From: Brachybacterium halotolerans
GTDB lineage: Bacteria > Actinomycetota > Actinomycetes > Actinomycetales > Dermabacteraceae
DNA: 64,000 bases
Reading direction: 5' to 3'
NCBI RefSeq assembly: GCF_016623465.1
Contig: NZ_JAEDAJ010000014.1
Span: 1-64,000, forward strand
Made by a program: the position numbers and the translations under genes. Below the pieces are notes generated by a model, which saw nothing but the letters and a program-made list of their open reading frames with translations, was not told the origin of the DNA and ran no database searches. Shown in pieces: positions 9,127 to 18,363 of this stretch (positions are counted from its first letter, which is position 1; the number at the start of each line of letters is the position of its first letter).

Positions 9127-10002
9127 ATGGATTCCGTCATGGAGCGCATGTCCCTCGCCCGTTCCGCCTCCGCACGAACCCCCTCCTCCTCCTCGTCCGC
9201 CGCTCTGTCCACCCCGGTCGCCTCGCCCCGCCCGGCCGTGATCGGCCACCGGGGCGCCCCCGTTGGCGCCCCCGAGAACACCCTCGCCTCCTTCGGCCGC
9301 GCCGTCCGCGACGGGGCCGACGCCCTCGAGTGCGACGTCCACCTGAGCGCCGACGGCCACCTCGTCGTCATGCACGACTCCAGCATCGACCGCACCGCCT
9401 CCCCGCACGGGCCCCTGTGCGGCGGCGACATCGCCGACCTCACCCGCGCCCAGCTGGACACCGTCGAGCTCGGCGGCGGCGAGCGCATCCCCTCGCTCGA
9501 CGACTACCTCGACGTGTGCGAGGGCGGGGCGGGCCGTGCCGTCGGCGCGGTCGTCGAGGTCAAGGCCCCGGCCGCCGCCCGCGCGACCGCCCTCGCGCTG
9601 CGCGAGCGCTTCGGGGCGCAGCCGATGCCCCTGCCCGACGGCACCCCGCCCGCGGTGATCATCTCCTTCCACCCGGAGGCGCTGCGCACCGTGCGCGAGA
9701 CTGCGCCGGAGGTGCCGATCGGCCTGCTCGCCGCGGGTGTCGACGACGAGGTGATGCAGGTGCTCGCCGAGCTGCGCGCCGAGCGCGTGAGCGTGTGGAT
9801 CCAGACCCTCGAGGACGGCGACGCGGACCGCGCCTGGGCCGCGAGCGGAGCGAGCCTGCACGTGTGGACCGTGAACACCCCCGAGCACCTCGACGCGGCG
9901 CTCGCCGCGGACGTCGCCTCGATCACGACCGACGACCCCGGCTGGGTCTTCCGCGAGCGCGACCGCCGGGCGCGGACCCCCGGCGCGCTGCCGGTCGCCT
10001 GA
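9127..10002 (+). CDS. Glycerophosphodiester phosphodiesterase
   Basis: A 291-residue GDPD-family enzyme that would hydrolyse glycerophosphodiesters to glycerol-3-phosphate and an alcohol. Family motifs are HRGAP...ENTLASF (substrate and metal site), ECDVHLSADGHLVVMHD (two acidic metal ligands and the general base His) and the closing VWTVNTPEHL loop. The N terminus has about 35 extra Ser/Ala-rich residues with no convincing signal peptide, so the enzyme is probably cytoplasmic. The ATG at 9127 follows a CAGGAT box by 6 bases. The gene converges on the GH84 gene, with 33 bp between stops. Confidence 0.9.
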   Translation: MDSVMERMSLARSASARTPSSSSSAALSTPVASPRPAVIGHRGAPVGAPENTLASFGRAVRDGADALECDVHLSADGHLVVMHDSSIDRTASPHGPLCGGDIADLTRAQLDTVELGGGERIPSLDDYLDVCEGGAGRAVGAVVEVKAPAAARATALALRERFGAQPMPLPDGTPPAVIISFHPEALRTVRETAPEVPIGLLAAGVDDEVMQVLAELRAERVSVWIQTLEDGDADRAWAASGASLHVWTVNTPEHLDAALAADVASITTDDPGWVFRERDRRARTPGALPVA

Positions 10003-10035
10003 CCAGGCGCGCCACGCGGCCGCCGCGCCGCGCGC

Positions 10036-12522
10036 TCAGTTCCCGCTCGTGACCTTGTCGGAGACGGCGAACTCGCGCACCTGCACCCACTTCCCGCCGG
10101 GGTTCTTCCCGGTCACGCGCACGCGGACGTGGGAGGCGCGCACACCCGCCCCGAGCTCCTTCGTGAACACCGGATCGCCCGTCAGCGTGCCGATCGTCGA
10201 CCATTCCTCGCCGTCGGCCGAACTCTCGACGACCCCCTTGTAGACCTGGTCGCCCGCGGTCTCGTCGGACTTCGCCATCTTCAGCTGCACGAAGCGCAGG
10301 TCGGACGGGTTCGTCAGCTCGAGGGTGATCGTGTCGTCCTTCTTCGGCGCGCGCGAGGACCAGAACATCGTGGACTCGTCGCCGTCGACCATGAGCGCCG
10401 GAGCGTGGTCCTGGTACTGGTCCAGGGTCGTGCTCGCCGTGGCGGGCAGGCCGACGAAGGGCAGCGACGGGTCGTCGGGCAGCACGTCGCGCAGCTGCGC
10501 CCACGCCCAGGCGATGAACACCTCGAACACGCCGTCGCCGACGCTCGGGGTGATCTGGTCCTCCCTGTACACGCCGTCATCGCCCTGGTCGGGGACGGTC
10601 GCGGCGGTCGCCGCGCGGAGGCTGGCCTTCGCGCTCGCCGCGGCCTTCGAGGCCTTCTTCAGCGCGCCGTCCTCGAGGGCGGTGAGCATGCGGTCCTGCT
10701 CCGTGAGGCCCTGTGCCCATTGGGACGCGGCGGTCATCCAGGGCTTCGTGTCGTCGACGAAGCCCTGCGAGGCCATCGCCTCGAGGGTGCGCGGCAGCTT
10801 GGTGATCCGGTTCAGCCGCGTGCGCAGATCCTGGCGCCCGCCCGGGGAGCCGGCCTCATAGGCCTTCCGGTAGGCCTCGACGTCGGCCGACAGCGCGGGC
10901 GCCTTCGGCGATCCGTCCCGATAGGGCCAGTTGACGTTGAGGTCGACGAAGACGTCGAGCGCCCGGCGCACCTGCCGGTCGTCGCCGACGAGCTCGTCGA
11001 GGGCGTCGGCGAAGGAGCCCTCGGCCTCGTAGGCAGGCGGGTTCCAGCAGTAGTCGGCGTAGTTCGCGAGCGCCGGCAGGGACGCGTACGGCTCGATCAT
11101 CGGGTTCGACGTGAAGCCGTCGAAGTGCTCGTGGAGGGTGTCCGCGCGGCCCTCGAGCGGATTCAGGAAGATGCGGTCGCGGCGCCCGTCGTTGACGGGG
11201 AAGTTGTCCCACACGTAGAGGTGCTCGGAGTGGTAGGACTCCTCGGCCTTGCTCGCGGAATCCACGGTGACCTGCGGGGAGAACACTCCCTCGCCGGTCC
11301 ACTGCACGCGGATGTCCGGGTCGATCCCGGTGCCGAACGCGGTCTTGTAGTCCGAGGGGCCCGAGCCCCAGTACTCCGTGGGGACGGTCTGCAGCGGCTC
11401 GAGGTCGTTGGCCTTCACGTACTCGTCCTGCAGACGGTTCAGGTAGTGCGCCTGCGCGGCGGCGAGCGAGTCGAACTGCGCGGCGTCCTCGTCGCCCAGC
11501 TCGGTGGGGATGTCGTCCAGGGCGATGTAGAAGCTGGTCACGCCCAGATCCCGCACCTGGTCGAACTTCTTCACGGTGGCCGCGAAGTCCGCGTCGCTGC
11601 CGTAGGTGATGTCGTTGCCGGGGGAGAGGGCGTAGGTGAAGTGCACGTGGTTCTTCGTGGCGGTCTCGACGAGCTCCGCCATGTCCTCCAGGGCCTCGCC
11701 CTCGTAGAGGACCCGCCACTTCGAGCGCAGCAGCAGATCGTCCTTGGGCGTGTAGATGTAGGTGTTGAGCTTGCGGCGCCCGTAGAACGGGAAGTGGTCC
11801 AGCCTCGCCTGGTGCGACCACGGGATCCCGTAGAAGCCCTCGATGGATCCGCGGATGGGCATCAGAGGCCAGTCCCGCACCTCGACCTGGCGCAGACGGC
11901 TCGTGCCGTCGAGCAGCCGGCGCAGGGTCTGCACGGCGTAGAAGGAACCGGCGGCATCGCGACCGGCGAGCACCACGAGCGCGCCCTTCGAGCGGCCCGC
12001 GGCGAGCACGTACCCCTCGGCCTCGAGACCGTCGGCCGACTTCGCGCCGAGCGCCTTCAGGCTCGGGGCGATGGTCGGGTTGTCCTCGGCGCTGCCCAGG
12101 TGGATGCGAGTGCCCTGCGCGGTGGTCTTCTCGCTGGTCGCGGTGATGAGGGAGACGGACGCACCGGCATCCTCGAGCACCTCGCGCAGGGCCGAGAGCG
12201 CGGCGTCGTCCGTGTCCTTGCCGACGATCACGCTCACCTTCCCGGCGAGCGACACGTTCCCGTCGAACACGGTGACCTTCTGGGGGACGGGGTGCACGGG
12301 AGGGAGCTCCTTCGCGGGGGAGGCAGGGGCCGGGGTGCCGCCGGCCGCGCCAGCACCAGCGGCGGTCCCTGCGGCGAGGGCCGGGGCGGCGGCCGACGCG
12401 GCGACGACCCCGCCGCCGGCCGCAGCCGCGAGCCCGAGCGCCCGGCGACGGGTGAGGTCGGAGCGGGACGCCGCGGCGTGCCGGGTGCTGGTGGGGCGCT
12501 CATCGGGGGTCAATGGATTCAC
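10036..12522 (-). CDS. Tat-exported GH84 beta-N-acetylglucosaminidase with C-terminal F5/8-type domain
   Basis: An 828-residue secreted glycosidase. The start is a GTG at 12522 with GGAAGGA upstream, and the longer in-frame extension is shadow sequence. A twin-arginine signal is visible (S-D-L-T-R-R-R-A-L-G at about 21-30, then an Ala-rich core ending near residue 50). Next come a GH84 N-terminal alpha/beta domain, the (beta/alpha)8 domain beginning RGSIEGFYGIPW, the catalytic Asp-Asp pair in ALDDIPTEL (about residue 335) and a C-terminal beta-sandwich of coagulation factor 5/8 type (about 660-810). It should remove beta-linked N-acetylglucosamine from glycans. A TAGGGT box at 12730-12735 is a possible promoter. 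Confidence 0.9.
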   Translation of the reverse strand: MNPLTPDERPTSTRHAAASRSDLTRRRALGLAAAAGGGVVAASAAAPALAAGTAAGAGAAGGTPAPASPAKELPPVHPVPQKVTVFDGNVSLAGKVSVIVGKDTDDAALSALREVLEDAGASVSLITATSEKTTAQGTRIHLGSAEDNPTIAPSLKALGAKSADGLEAEGYVLAAGRSKGALVVLAGRDAAGSFYAVQTLRRLLDGTSRLRQVEVRDWPLMPIRGSIEGFYGIPWSHQARLDHFPFYGRRKLNTYIYTPKDDLLLRSKWRVLYEGEALEDMAELVETATKNHVHFTYALSPGNDITYGSDADFAATVKKFDQVRDLGVTSFYIALDDIPTELGDEDAAQFDSLAAAQAHYLNRLQDEYVKANDLEPLQTVPTEYWGSGPSDYKTAFGTGIDPDIRVQWTGEGVFSPQVTVDSASKAEESYHSEHLYVWDNFPVNDGRRDRIFLNPLEGRADTLHEHFDGFTSNPMIEPYASLPALANYADYCWNPPAYEAEGSFADALDELVGDDRQVRRALDVFVDLNVNWPYRDGSPKAPALSADVEAYRKAYEAGSPGGRQDLRTRLNRITKLPRTLEAMASQGFVDDTKPWMTAASQWAQGLTEQDRMLTALEDGALKKASKAAASAKASLRAATAATVPDQGDDGVYREDQITPSVGDGVFEVFIAWAWAQLRDVLPDDPSLPFVGLPATASTTLDQYQDHAPALMVDGDESTMFWSSRAPKKDDTITLELTNPSDLRFVQLKMAKSDETAGDQVYKGVVESSADGEEWSTIGTLTGDPVFTKELGAGVRASHVRVRVTGKNPGGKWVQVREFAVSDKVTSGN

Positions 12523-12885
12523 GGGAGGTCCTTCCAGGGTGGGATGGGGATGGCGGTCAGGTCGGGGCGGGAGTGGCGGCCTGGCGGCGTGCCATGCGGA
12601 CAGGACCTGACCGAAGCGGCCCTCTCGTGGGTCCGGGACGGGGAGCGAGACCCTCGTCGATCTCGTCGACCCCTCGATGCGCGCGGTCGCGCCCGGGGCC
12701 ACAGTGACCCACGGCACATCCGCCCTGGCACCCTAACAAGATCCGAGCCGCCCTCGAGGGCGTCCCGGCGCGCTCGTGCGGGAAATCCGCCCCTCCGACG
12801 TCGCTGGGCGATCAACCCAGGGACCCGTCTGCCCGTCGGCCGCACCTCGGAATACGCAGCCCCGCCGCGCGCGTTCGCAAGGGAC
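12523..12885. other. Divergent intergenic region (363 bp)
   Basis: Region between the GH84 gene (leftward) and the MDR oxidoreductase (rightward). No open frame with coding character is seen. It holds a 14-bp perfect palindrome, CGCCCTCGAGGGCG, at 12749-12762 and a leftward TAGGGT box (12730-12735 read on the minus strand). These may serve the GH84 promoter; the long leader this implies (about 200 bases) is unverified. Confidence 0.4.
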
Positions 12886-13809
12886 ATGAAGGCCATCACT
12901 TACAGCACGTACGGAGACCCTGACGTCCTGGAGGTCAGCGAGGTCGAGACCCCCAAGGTCGGCCCCGGCGAGGTGCGCCTCGCCGTGCGCGCCGCCGGCG
13001 TGAACCCGGTGGACTGGAAGATCGTGGCCGGCGGCCTCGATCCGCTCATGAACATCGAGTTCCCCGCGATCCCGGGCTGGGACGTCGCGGGCGTCGTCGA
13101 GGCCGTGGGACTGGACGTCACCGAGGTCGTCGAGGGCGACGAGGTCATGGCCTACGGCCGCAAGGACTGGGTCGAGCAGGGCTCCTTCGCCGAGCAGATG
13201 ACGGTGCCCGTGCGGACCCTCGCCCGCAAACCCGCGGCGCTCGACTGGGAGCAGGCCGCCGCCCTGCCCCTCGCCGGCCTCACCGCCTACCAGTCCCTCA
13301 CCCGCATGGGCGTGGCCGAGGGCACGACCGTGCTGGTCCACGGCGCGAACGGCGGCGTCGGCAGCTTCGCCGTCCAGATCGCCGTGGCACTCGGCGCGCG
13401 CGTCATCGGCACCGCCTCCGAGCCGAACCACGACCGCCTGCGCTCCCTGGGCGCCGAGCCCGTGACCTACGGCGAAGGCCTCGCCGACCGCGTGCGCGAG
13501 CTCGCGCCCGACGGCGTGGACGTCGTGGTCGACTACGTGGGCGGGGTGCTGGACGCGACCCTCGCAGTGCTCGCGGACGGCGGTCGGCACGCCTCGATCG
13601 CCGACGGCTCGGTCGCGGAGTCCGGCGGCATCTACATGTGGGTGCGGCCCGATGCCGAGGACCTCGCCGTCCTCGCCGACATGGTCGACACCGGCAAGCT
13701 GCGCGTCGACGTCGCCGGGTCCTTCCCGCTTGAGCAGGCGGCCGACGCCTTCCGCGCGAGCATGGACGGCCACACCAGCGGCAAGATCGTGGTCCGCGTC
13801 GGCGAGTGA
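12886..13809 (+). CDS. NADP-dependent quinone-reductase-like MDR oxidoreductase
   Basis: A 307-residue medium-chain dehydrogenase/reductase of the zinc-free quinone oxidoreductase branch. It has the N-terminal GroES-like domain ([22 protein letters not shown]) and the Rossmann domain with [14 protein letters not shown] (about residues 149-162). Zinc-ligand cysteines are absent. It would reduce quinones or activated alkenes with NADPH. An AAGGGA site precedes the ATG. The macrodomain gene follows after 53 bp in the same direction and may be co-transcribed. Confidence 0.9.
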   Translation: MKAITYSTYGDPDVLEVSEVETPKVGPGEVRLAVRAAGVNPVDWKIVAGGLDPLMNIEFPAIPGWDVAGVVEAVGLDVTEVVEGDEVMAYGRKDWVEQGSFAEQMTVPVRTLARKPAALDWEQAAALPLAGLTAYQSLTRMGVAEGTTVLVHGANGGVGSFAVQIAVALGARVIGTASEPNHDRLRSLGAEPVTYGEGLADRVRELAPDGVDVVVDYVGGVLDATLAVLADGGRHASIADGSVAESGGIYMWVRPDAEDLAVLADMVDTGKLRVDVAGSFPLEQAADAFRASMDGHTSGKIVVRVGE

Positions 13810-13862
13810 GCGGGCCCGGGGTGGCCCCGGTGTGGCCCCGGGGTGAGAAGGGAAGTGCGCAG

Positions 13863-14402
13863 ATGAGCGAGCCGACGGTCCTGATCACCCTGCGCCGCGG
13901 CGACATCACGACGGACGGCGACGTCGACGCCATCGTCAACGCCGCCAACTCGACGCTGCTGGGCGGCGGCGGGGTCGACGGCGCGATCCATCGTGCCGCC
14001 GGTCCTGGGCTGCTCGCCGAGTGCCGCACGCTCGGCGGCTGCGGGACCGGCGACGCGAAGATCACCGGCGGTCACGACCTGCTCGCCGCCCACGTGATCC
14101 ACACCGTCGGACCCGTCTGGTCGACGCGGGCCGACGAGGCCGGCCGGCAGGAGAAGGACGCCCAGCTCGCCTCCTGCTATCGGCGCAGCCTCGAGGTCGC
14201 ACGCGAGAACGACCTGGTCAGTATGGCCTTCCCGTCGATCTCGACGGGCGTCTACCGCTACCCCGTCGAGCGTGCGGCAGCCATCGCGATCCGCACTGTG
14301 CGGGAGACCGCGGCGCGGCTCGGCGGGTTCGAGGAGATCCGGTTCTGGCTCTTCGACGACGCGACCCTCGCGCCGTACCGGGAGACGCTCGAGGCGGTCT
14401 GA
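13863..14402 (+). CDS. Macrodomain ADP-ribose-binding/O-acetyl-ADP-ribose deacetylase-like protein
   Basis: A 179-residue protein that is a single macrodomain. The N-terminal [17 protein letters not shown] (Asn26, Asn29) is followed by [16 protein letters not shown], the ADP-ribose loop, and later [10 protein letters not shown], the second phosphate loop. This matches the MacroD-type deacetylase/ADP-ribosyl-hydrolase group: Asn26 and the glycine loop are conserved and the catalytic Asp is at about residue 39. It would act on O-acetyl-ADP-ribose or ADP-ribosylated protein in the cytoplasm. It ends 18 bp before the converging sulfur-locus operon, with a small terminator-like stem between. Confidence 0.92.
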   Translation: MSEPTVLITLRRGDITTDGDVDAIVNAANSTLLGGGGVDGAIHRAAGPGLLAECRTLGGCGTGDAKITGGHDLLAAHVIHTVGPVWSTRADEAGRQEKDAQLASCYRRSLEVARENDLVSMAFPSISTGVYRYPVERAAAIAIRTVRETAARLGGFEEIRFWLFDDATLAPYRETLEAV

Positions 14403-14424
14403 GGGATCCCGCGGCGCCCCTCAG
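14399..14424. terminator. Bidirectional stem-loop between converging genes
   Basis: CTGAGGG at 14399-14405 pairs perfectly with CCCTCAG at 14418-14424 around a 12-base GC-rich loop. It overlaps both stop regions of the convergent macrodomain and DszC-like genes. There is no T tract, as is common in high-GC actinobacteria. Confidence 0.4.
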
Positions 14425-15773
14425 CTCTTCTTCTCGCCCGTCGACCAGAAGTAGAGCAGCTCGGAGTCGTTGAGCAGCCGGTCGCCGATCGCGCGTTCCT
14501 GGTAGATCGCGGGGTTGTGCGAGGACAGGGTGCGGGCGTTGCGCCAGTGCCGGTCCAGGGCCCGGCCGCGCGAGGTCGCCGAGGCCCCGCCCACCTCGAA
14601 CAGCTGCGTGGTCACCGCGAGCACGTTCTCCACGGCGGTGAGCTGCGCCTGCACGGTGCGCAGCTCGGCCGCGTCGATGAGGGCGAGCGAGCGCTCCGAG
14701 CCCGCCACCCCGTCGCGATGGTCGCGGATCACCGAGTCCTGCGCGCGGCCGAGGACGCGCGCAGCGGCGAGCACGGAGTCCTTCGCGGCGGCGAGCTTCG
14801 CCGAGAGCCGGCCGACGACCGCCTGGACCAGCGGGTCCTCCGCCGCGGTGGCCCCGCTGCCCTGCGAGTAGACGCGGGTGCGCGAGCGCACGAACTCGAC
14901 GCCGTCGCGCAGCGCCGCCCGCCCCACGCCCACCAGCGAGGACAGCAGCACCAGCTGCAGGAACGCGGTCTGCGGGGTCGGGCGGCCGTCCGCGCTCGCG
15001 CCCCGGATCCGCACCCGGGAGGCGGGCACCCGGACCTCGTCCAGGAGGGTGCTGCCGCTGCCGGTGAGCTGCTGGCCGAAGCCGTCCCAGTCATCGCGCA
15101 CCTGGACGCCGGGATCCTCGCGCCGCACGGTCACGCGGGCGCGGAGGCCGTCCGGCGTCTGCGCGGTGACGTTGATCCAGTCCGCGAAGATCGAGCCGGT
15201 CGAATAGGCCTTCTCGCCGCTGATCAGGAAGTCCTCGCCGTCGGGGGTGACGGTCGTGGCGAGGTCCCCGACCCGGGCCGTGGAGCGCTCATGGCTGGCG
15301 TTGCCGAAGACGGCGCCGCCGGCGAGCAGGCGCTGCCAGACGCTCGGGTCCTCCTCCTCGTCGCCCAGCAGCAGGCCGTTGGCGAAGGCGAAGTGGGCGC
15401 GCAGCAGCTGCGGGAGGTTCGAGTCGGCCTCCCCGAGGTCGATGAGCAGGCGGAACAGGGTCTCGACGTCGGCGCCGGCACCGCCGTGCTCGCTCGGCAC
15501 GGTGATCGCGGTGAAGCCCGCGTCCGCGAGCGCGCGGACCTCGGCGAAGGGCAGGCGGCGCTCGCGCTCGCGCTCGACCGCGCCGGCCGCGATCTCGGCG
15601 AGGACGGGCGCGAAGCGGGCGCGCAGGTCCTCCGCGGTCGGACGGGTGCCGGTCGGACGGGCATCGCCGGCAGAGGCGTCGCTCGGAGTGGTGTCCGTCG
15701 GACGGGCGTCGGATGGACCGGCGTCGCTCGGGCGGGCGCCGGTCGGGCCGGAGGAGGTGATCGTGGTGCTCAT
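14421..15773 (-). CDS. DszC/SfnB-like flavin monooxygenase (acyl-CoA dehydrogenase fold)
   Basis: A 450-residue protein of the acyl-CoA dehydrogenase fold, in the flavin-dependent monooxygenase branch that includes DszC (dibenzothiophene) and SfnB (sulfone) enzymes. Landmarks are TVPSEHGGAGAD, GNASHERS, ISGEKAYSTGS (flavin-binding middle domain) and a C-terminal helical domain ending DRHWRNARTLSSHNPAIYQ, where the DszC family has its substrate/flavin residues. The first ~45 residues are a repetitive P-S/T-D-A-R tract absent from most homologues. The ATG overlaps the TGA of the ABC ATPase gene (ATGA, 15770-15773). Last gene of the operon beginning at 21093. Inferred role: oxygenation of an imported organosulfur compound with FMNH2. 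Confidence 0.85.
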   Translation of the reverse strand: MSTTITSSGPTGARPSDAGPSDARPTDTTPSDASAGDARPTGTRPTAEDLRARFAPVLAEIAAGAVERERERRLPFAEVRALADAGFTAITVPSEHGGAGADVETLFRLLIDLGEADSNLPQLLRAHFAFANGLLLGDEEEDPSVWQRLLAGGAVFGNASHERSTARVGDLATTVTPDGEDFLISGEKAYSTGSIFADWINVTAQTPDGLRARVTVRREDPGVQVRDDWDGFGQQLTGSGSTLLDEVRVPASRVRIRGASADGRPTPQTAFLQLVLLSSLVGVGRAALRDGVEFVRSRTRVYSQGSGATAAEDPLVQAVVGRLSAKLAAAKDSVLAAARVLGRAQDSVIRDHRDGVAGSERSLALIDAAELRTVQAQLTAVENVLAVTTQLFEVGGASATSRGRALDRHWRNARTLSSHNPAIYQERAIGDRLLNDSELLYFWSTGEKKS

Positions 15774-17473
15774 GCGGTCTCCTGGAGGGTCGGGTGGGGG
15801 AGCGCGGCGACGAGCTCCCGGGTGTAGTCGTGCTGGGGGCGGAAGAAGACGTCGTCGGCGGTGCCCTGCTCCACCACGCGGCCCGCCTGCATGACCAGCA
15901 CGCGATCGGACACGTGGTGGACGACGCCCAGGTCGTGGGAGATGAACAGGTGCGCCGTGCCGAGGGCCTCCTGCAGGTCGCCGAGCAGGTCGAGGACCTG
16001 CGCCTGGATGGACACGTCGAGCGCGGAGACCGGCTCGTCGAGCACCAGGATCTCCGGCGAGGTGGCGAGCGCCCGCGCGATCGCGACGCGCTGGCGCTGC
16101 CCGCCGGAGAGGGACAGGGGGTGGCGACGGGCGTGCGCCGCGGTGAGGCCGACGGCCTCGAGCAGCTCCCGGACGCGCCGGGCGCGGGCCTCGCTGCGGG
16201 CGGGTCCGCCGGTCTCCGCGGGGACCGCGTCGGCGATGGTCCGGCCGACGTCCCAGCGCGGGTCGAAGGAGCCCAGCGGATCCTGCGGGACCACCGAGAT
16301 CCGGCGCCGACGATCGCGACGGCGGCGCTCGCGCAGGCCGGACCAGGCCTCGCCGTCCAGGAGCACACGCCCGGCGCTCGGCTCCGCGAGGGCGAGCGCG
16401 ATCCGCGCCGTCGTCGACTTGCCGGACCCGGACTCGCCCACGATCCCCAGCGTCTCGCCCGCCGCGAGCGCGAACGAGACGTCGTCCACGACGGTCCGCT
16501 CGCGGCCGTCGGGCCCGCGGAAGCGCTTGGAGATGACCTCGACCTGCAGCACCGGCCCGTCGGCCGGCGAGCCCGGTGCGCCCGCCGCGCCCGCTGCGTC
16601 GGTCCCGTCCGACGAACCGGCGCCCCTGCGCCGCGCGCCGAGCGCCTCGCGGTCCCGCGCCGAGAGCTCGAGCGGCGGCGCGTCCGAGAGCCGCGATCCG
16701 CGGGAGCGGGCGGAGGGCACGGCCGCGAGCAGACGGCGCGTGTACGGATCGGCGGGGCGGGAGAGGACCTGGGACGTCGGCCCCTGCTCGACGACGCGGC
16801 CGTCCTTCATCACCAGCACCTCGTCGGCCAGGCGCTCGACGACGGCGAGGTCGTGGCTGATGAGGATGATCGCGCGGCCCGCGGCCAGGTTCGCCTCGAG
16901 CAGCGAGAGGATCTGCGCCTGCACGGTGACGTCGAGTGCGGTGGTGGGCTCGTCGGCGATCAGCACCTCGGGGTCCAGGGCCAGCGCCGCGGCGATCAGC
17001 GCGCGCTGGCGCAGACCGCCGGAGAGCTCGCTGGGCAGCTGACGCGCGCGCAGCTCGGGCTCGGGGACGCCGGCGGCCGCGAGCAGCTCCTGCACCCGGC
17101 CCTCCCGTGCGCGCCGCGGCACGCCGTGGACGCGCAGGGGCTCGGCGATCTCCGCGCCCACGCGGCGCAGCGGATCCAGGGAGACCAGGGCGTCCTGCAG
17201 CACGTAGCCGATGCGCCGGCCGCGCAGGGCGCGCAGCTGGGCGTCGGATGCCCTCAGCAGGTCGGTGCCGGCCCCCTCGAGACGGTCGGCGCGCACGGCC
17301 GCCCGCTCGCCGTTCAGCCCCAGCAGGCTGCGTGCGGTCACCGACTTCCCGGAGCCGGACTCGCCCACGATCCCCAGGCAGCTGCCGGGGCGCAGCGTGA
17401 GCGAGACGTCGTGCACGACCTCGACGTCGTCGAAGGAGACCGAGAGGTTCTGGGCGGTGATCAGGGCGTTCAT
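15770..17473 (-). CDS. Fused double ATPase of a peptide/nickel-type ABC importer
   Basis: A 567-residue protein with two complete ABC ATPase domains in one chain (DppD and DppF equivalents). Domain one has Walker A GESGSGKS at about residue 38, signature LSGGLRQR and Walker B VLIADEPTT. Domain two (from about residue 300) has a second GESGSGKS, LSGGQRQR and ILVLDEPVSALD. Each is followed by an oligopeptide-transporter C-terminal segment (DPYTRRLL; HDYTRELV). It powers the two permeases encoded immediately upstream, and the start overlaps the permease stop as ATGA. Fused DppDF-type ATPases are common in actinobacterial sulfur and peptide uptake systems. Confidence 0.92.
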   Translation of the reverse strand: MNALITAQNLSVSFDDVEVVHDVSLTLRPGSCLGIVGESGSGKSVTARSLLGLNGERAAVRADRLEGAGTDLLRASDAQLRALRGRRIGYVLQDALVSLDPLRRVGAEIAEPLRVHGVPRRAREGRVQELLAAAGVPEPELRARQLPSELSGGLRQRALIAAALALDPEVLIADEPTTALDVTVQAQILSLLEANLAAGRAIILISHDLAVVERLADEVLVMKDGRVVEQGPTSQVLSRPADPYTRRLLAAVPSARSRGSRLSDAPPLELSARDREALGARRRGAGSSDGTDAAGAAGAPGSPADGPVLQVEVISKRFRGPDGRERTVVDDVSFALAAGETLGIVGESGSGKSTTARIALALAEPSAGRVLLDGEAWSGLRERRRRDRRRRISVVPQDPLGSFDPRWDVGRTIADAVPAETGGPARSEARARRVRELLEAVGLTAAHARRHPLSLSGGQRQRVAIARALATSPEILVLDEPVSALDVSIQAQVLDLLGDLQEALGTAHLFISHDLGVVHHVSDRVLVMQAGRVVEQGTADDVFFRPQHDYTRELVAALPHPTLQETA

Positions 17474-18363
17474 CGGGAGGCTCCGGAGTCGGCGGCACGC
17501 TGCAGGTGACGGCCCAGCACGGTGAGGGACAGGGTGAAGACGACGATGGTGATGCCGGGGAAGAAGTCCATCCACCAGGCCTGCTGGATGTAGGTGCGGC
17601 CGGCGTTGAGCATCGCGCCCCACTCGGCGGTGGGCGGCTGCACGCCCATGCCCAGGAAGCCGAGCGCCGCGGCCCACACGATCGCCTGGCCCACCCCGAG
17701 CGTGACCAGCACCGTGAGCGGGCGGAATGCGTTGGGGAGGATCGTGCGCGTGAGGATCCGCGCGGGGGAGTGGCCGAGCGCGCGAGCGGACTCCACGTAC
17801 AGCGAGCCCTTCACGGCGAGCACCTGGCCGCGCACCATGCGGGCGTAGCCGGGCATCGTCGCGACGCCCACGGCGACCATCTGGGTGAGCGCGCTGCTGC
17901 CGTAGACGGCGATGAGGATGAGCGCGAGGAGGATCCCGGGGAAGGCGTAGAGCACCTCGATCACGCGGGTTACCGAGGCGTCGGCCAGGCGCCCGCCGAG
18001 GCCGCCCAGCAGCCCCAGGACGATGGCTCCGACCAGGCCGATCGCGGTCGCGCCGAGGCCGATCGCGAGCGACTGACCGGCGCCGTGGACCACCCGGGAG
18101 AACACGTCGCGCCCCGACTGGTCGGTGCCGAAGACGTGCGCGGCGCTGGGGGCGTCGAAGCTCTCGCCGAGGCTGATCTCGAGCGGGTCCTGCGGGGCCA
18201 GGAGGCCCGGCGCGACCGCTGCGAGCAGCACCAGGACGACGACCACGGCCGCGAGCCAGAAGCTCGCGCTGCGCAGGGCCGTCGCGCGGCGGGCCCGTCG
18301 GGCGCGGGATCGGGAGCCTGCCGCCGGGGCGGCGGTCTCCGGTGCGGTGGCGAGAGCGGTCAT
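17470..18363 (-). CDS. ABC transporter permease (DppC type)
   Basis: A 297-residue inner-membrane permease with the N-terminal OppC/DppC cap segment (LAPQDPLEISLGES, then HVFGTDQSGRDVFSR) and the binding-protein-dependent transport loop with SARALGHSPARILTRTILPNAF, which contacts the ATPase. About six membrane segments. It overlaps its upstream partner permease and its downstream ATPase by four bases each, so expression is tightly coupled. Together with the DppB-like protein it forms the translocation path. Confidence 0.92.
   Translation of the reverse strand: MTALATAPETAAPAAGSRSRARRARRATALRSASFWLAAVVVVLVLLAAVAPGLLAPQDPLEISLGESFDAPSAAHVFGTDQSGRDVFSRVVHGAGQSLAIGLGATAIGLVGAIVLGLLGGLGGRLADASVTRVIEVLYAFPGILLALILIAVYGSSALTQMVAVGVATMPGYARMVRGQVLAVKGSLYVESARALGHSPARILTRTILPNAFRPLTVLVTLGVGQAIVWAAALGFLGMGVQPPTAEWGAMLNAGRTYIQQAWWMDFFPGITIVVFTLSLTVLGRHLQRAADSGASR

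Noticed and set aside
10129-13809. Long plus-strand frame of 1226 codons
   Set aside because: Only its last 308 codons (12886 onward) are a real oxidoreductase; the rest is antisense to GH84 with no protein character.
13810-13862. Stem-loop of GGCCCCGG repeats as a terminator
   Set aside because: It is too short and irregular, and the downstream macrodomain gene is in the same direction with its own ribosome site; read-through is as likely.
14421-17498. Minus-strand frame of 1025 codons fusing ABC ATPase region with DszC-like gene
   Set aside because: Upstream of 15773 this frame is out of phase with the double ATPase, which has perfect Walker and signature motifs in another frame; it is a shadow joined to a real gene.
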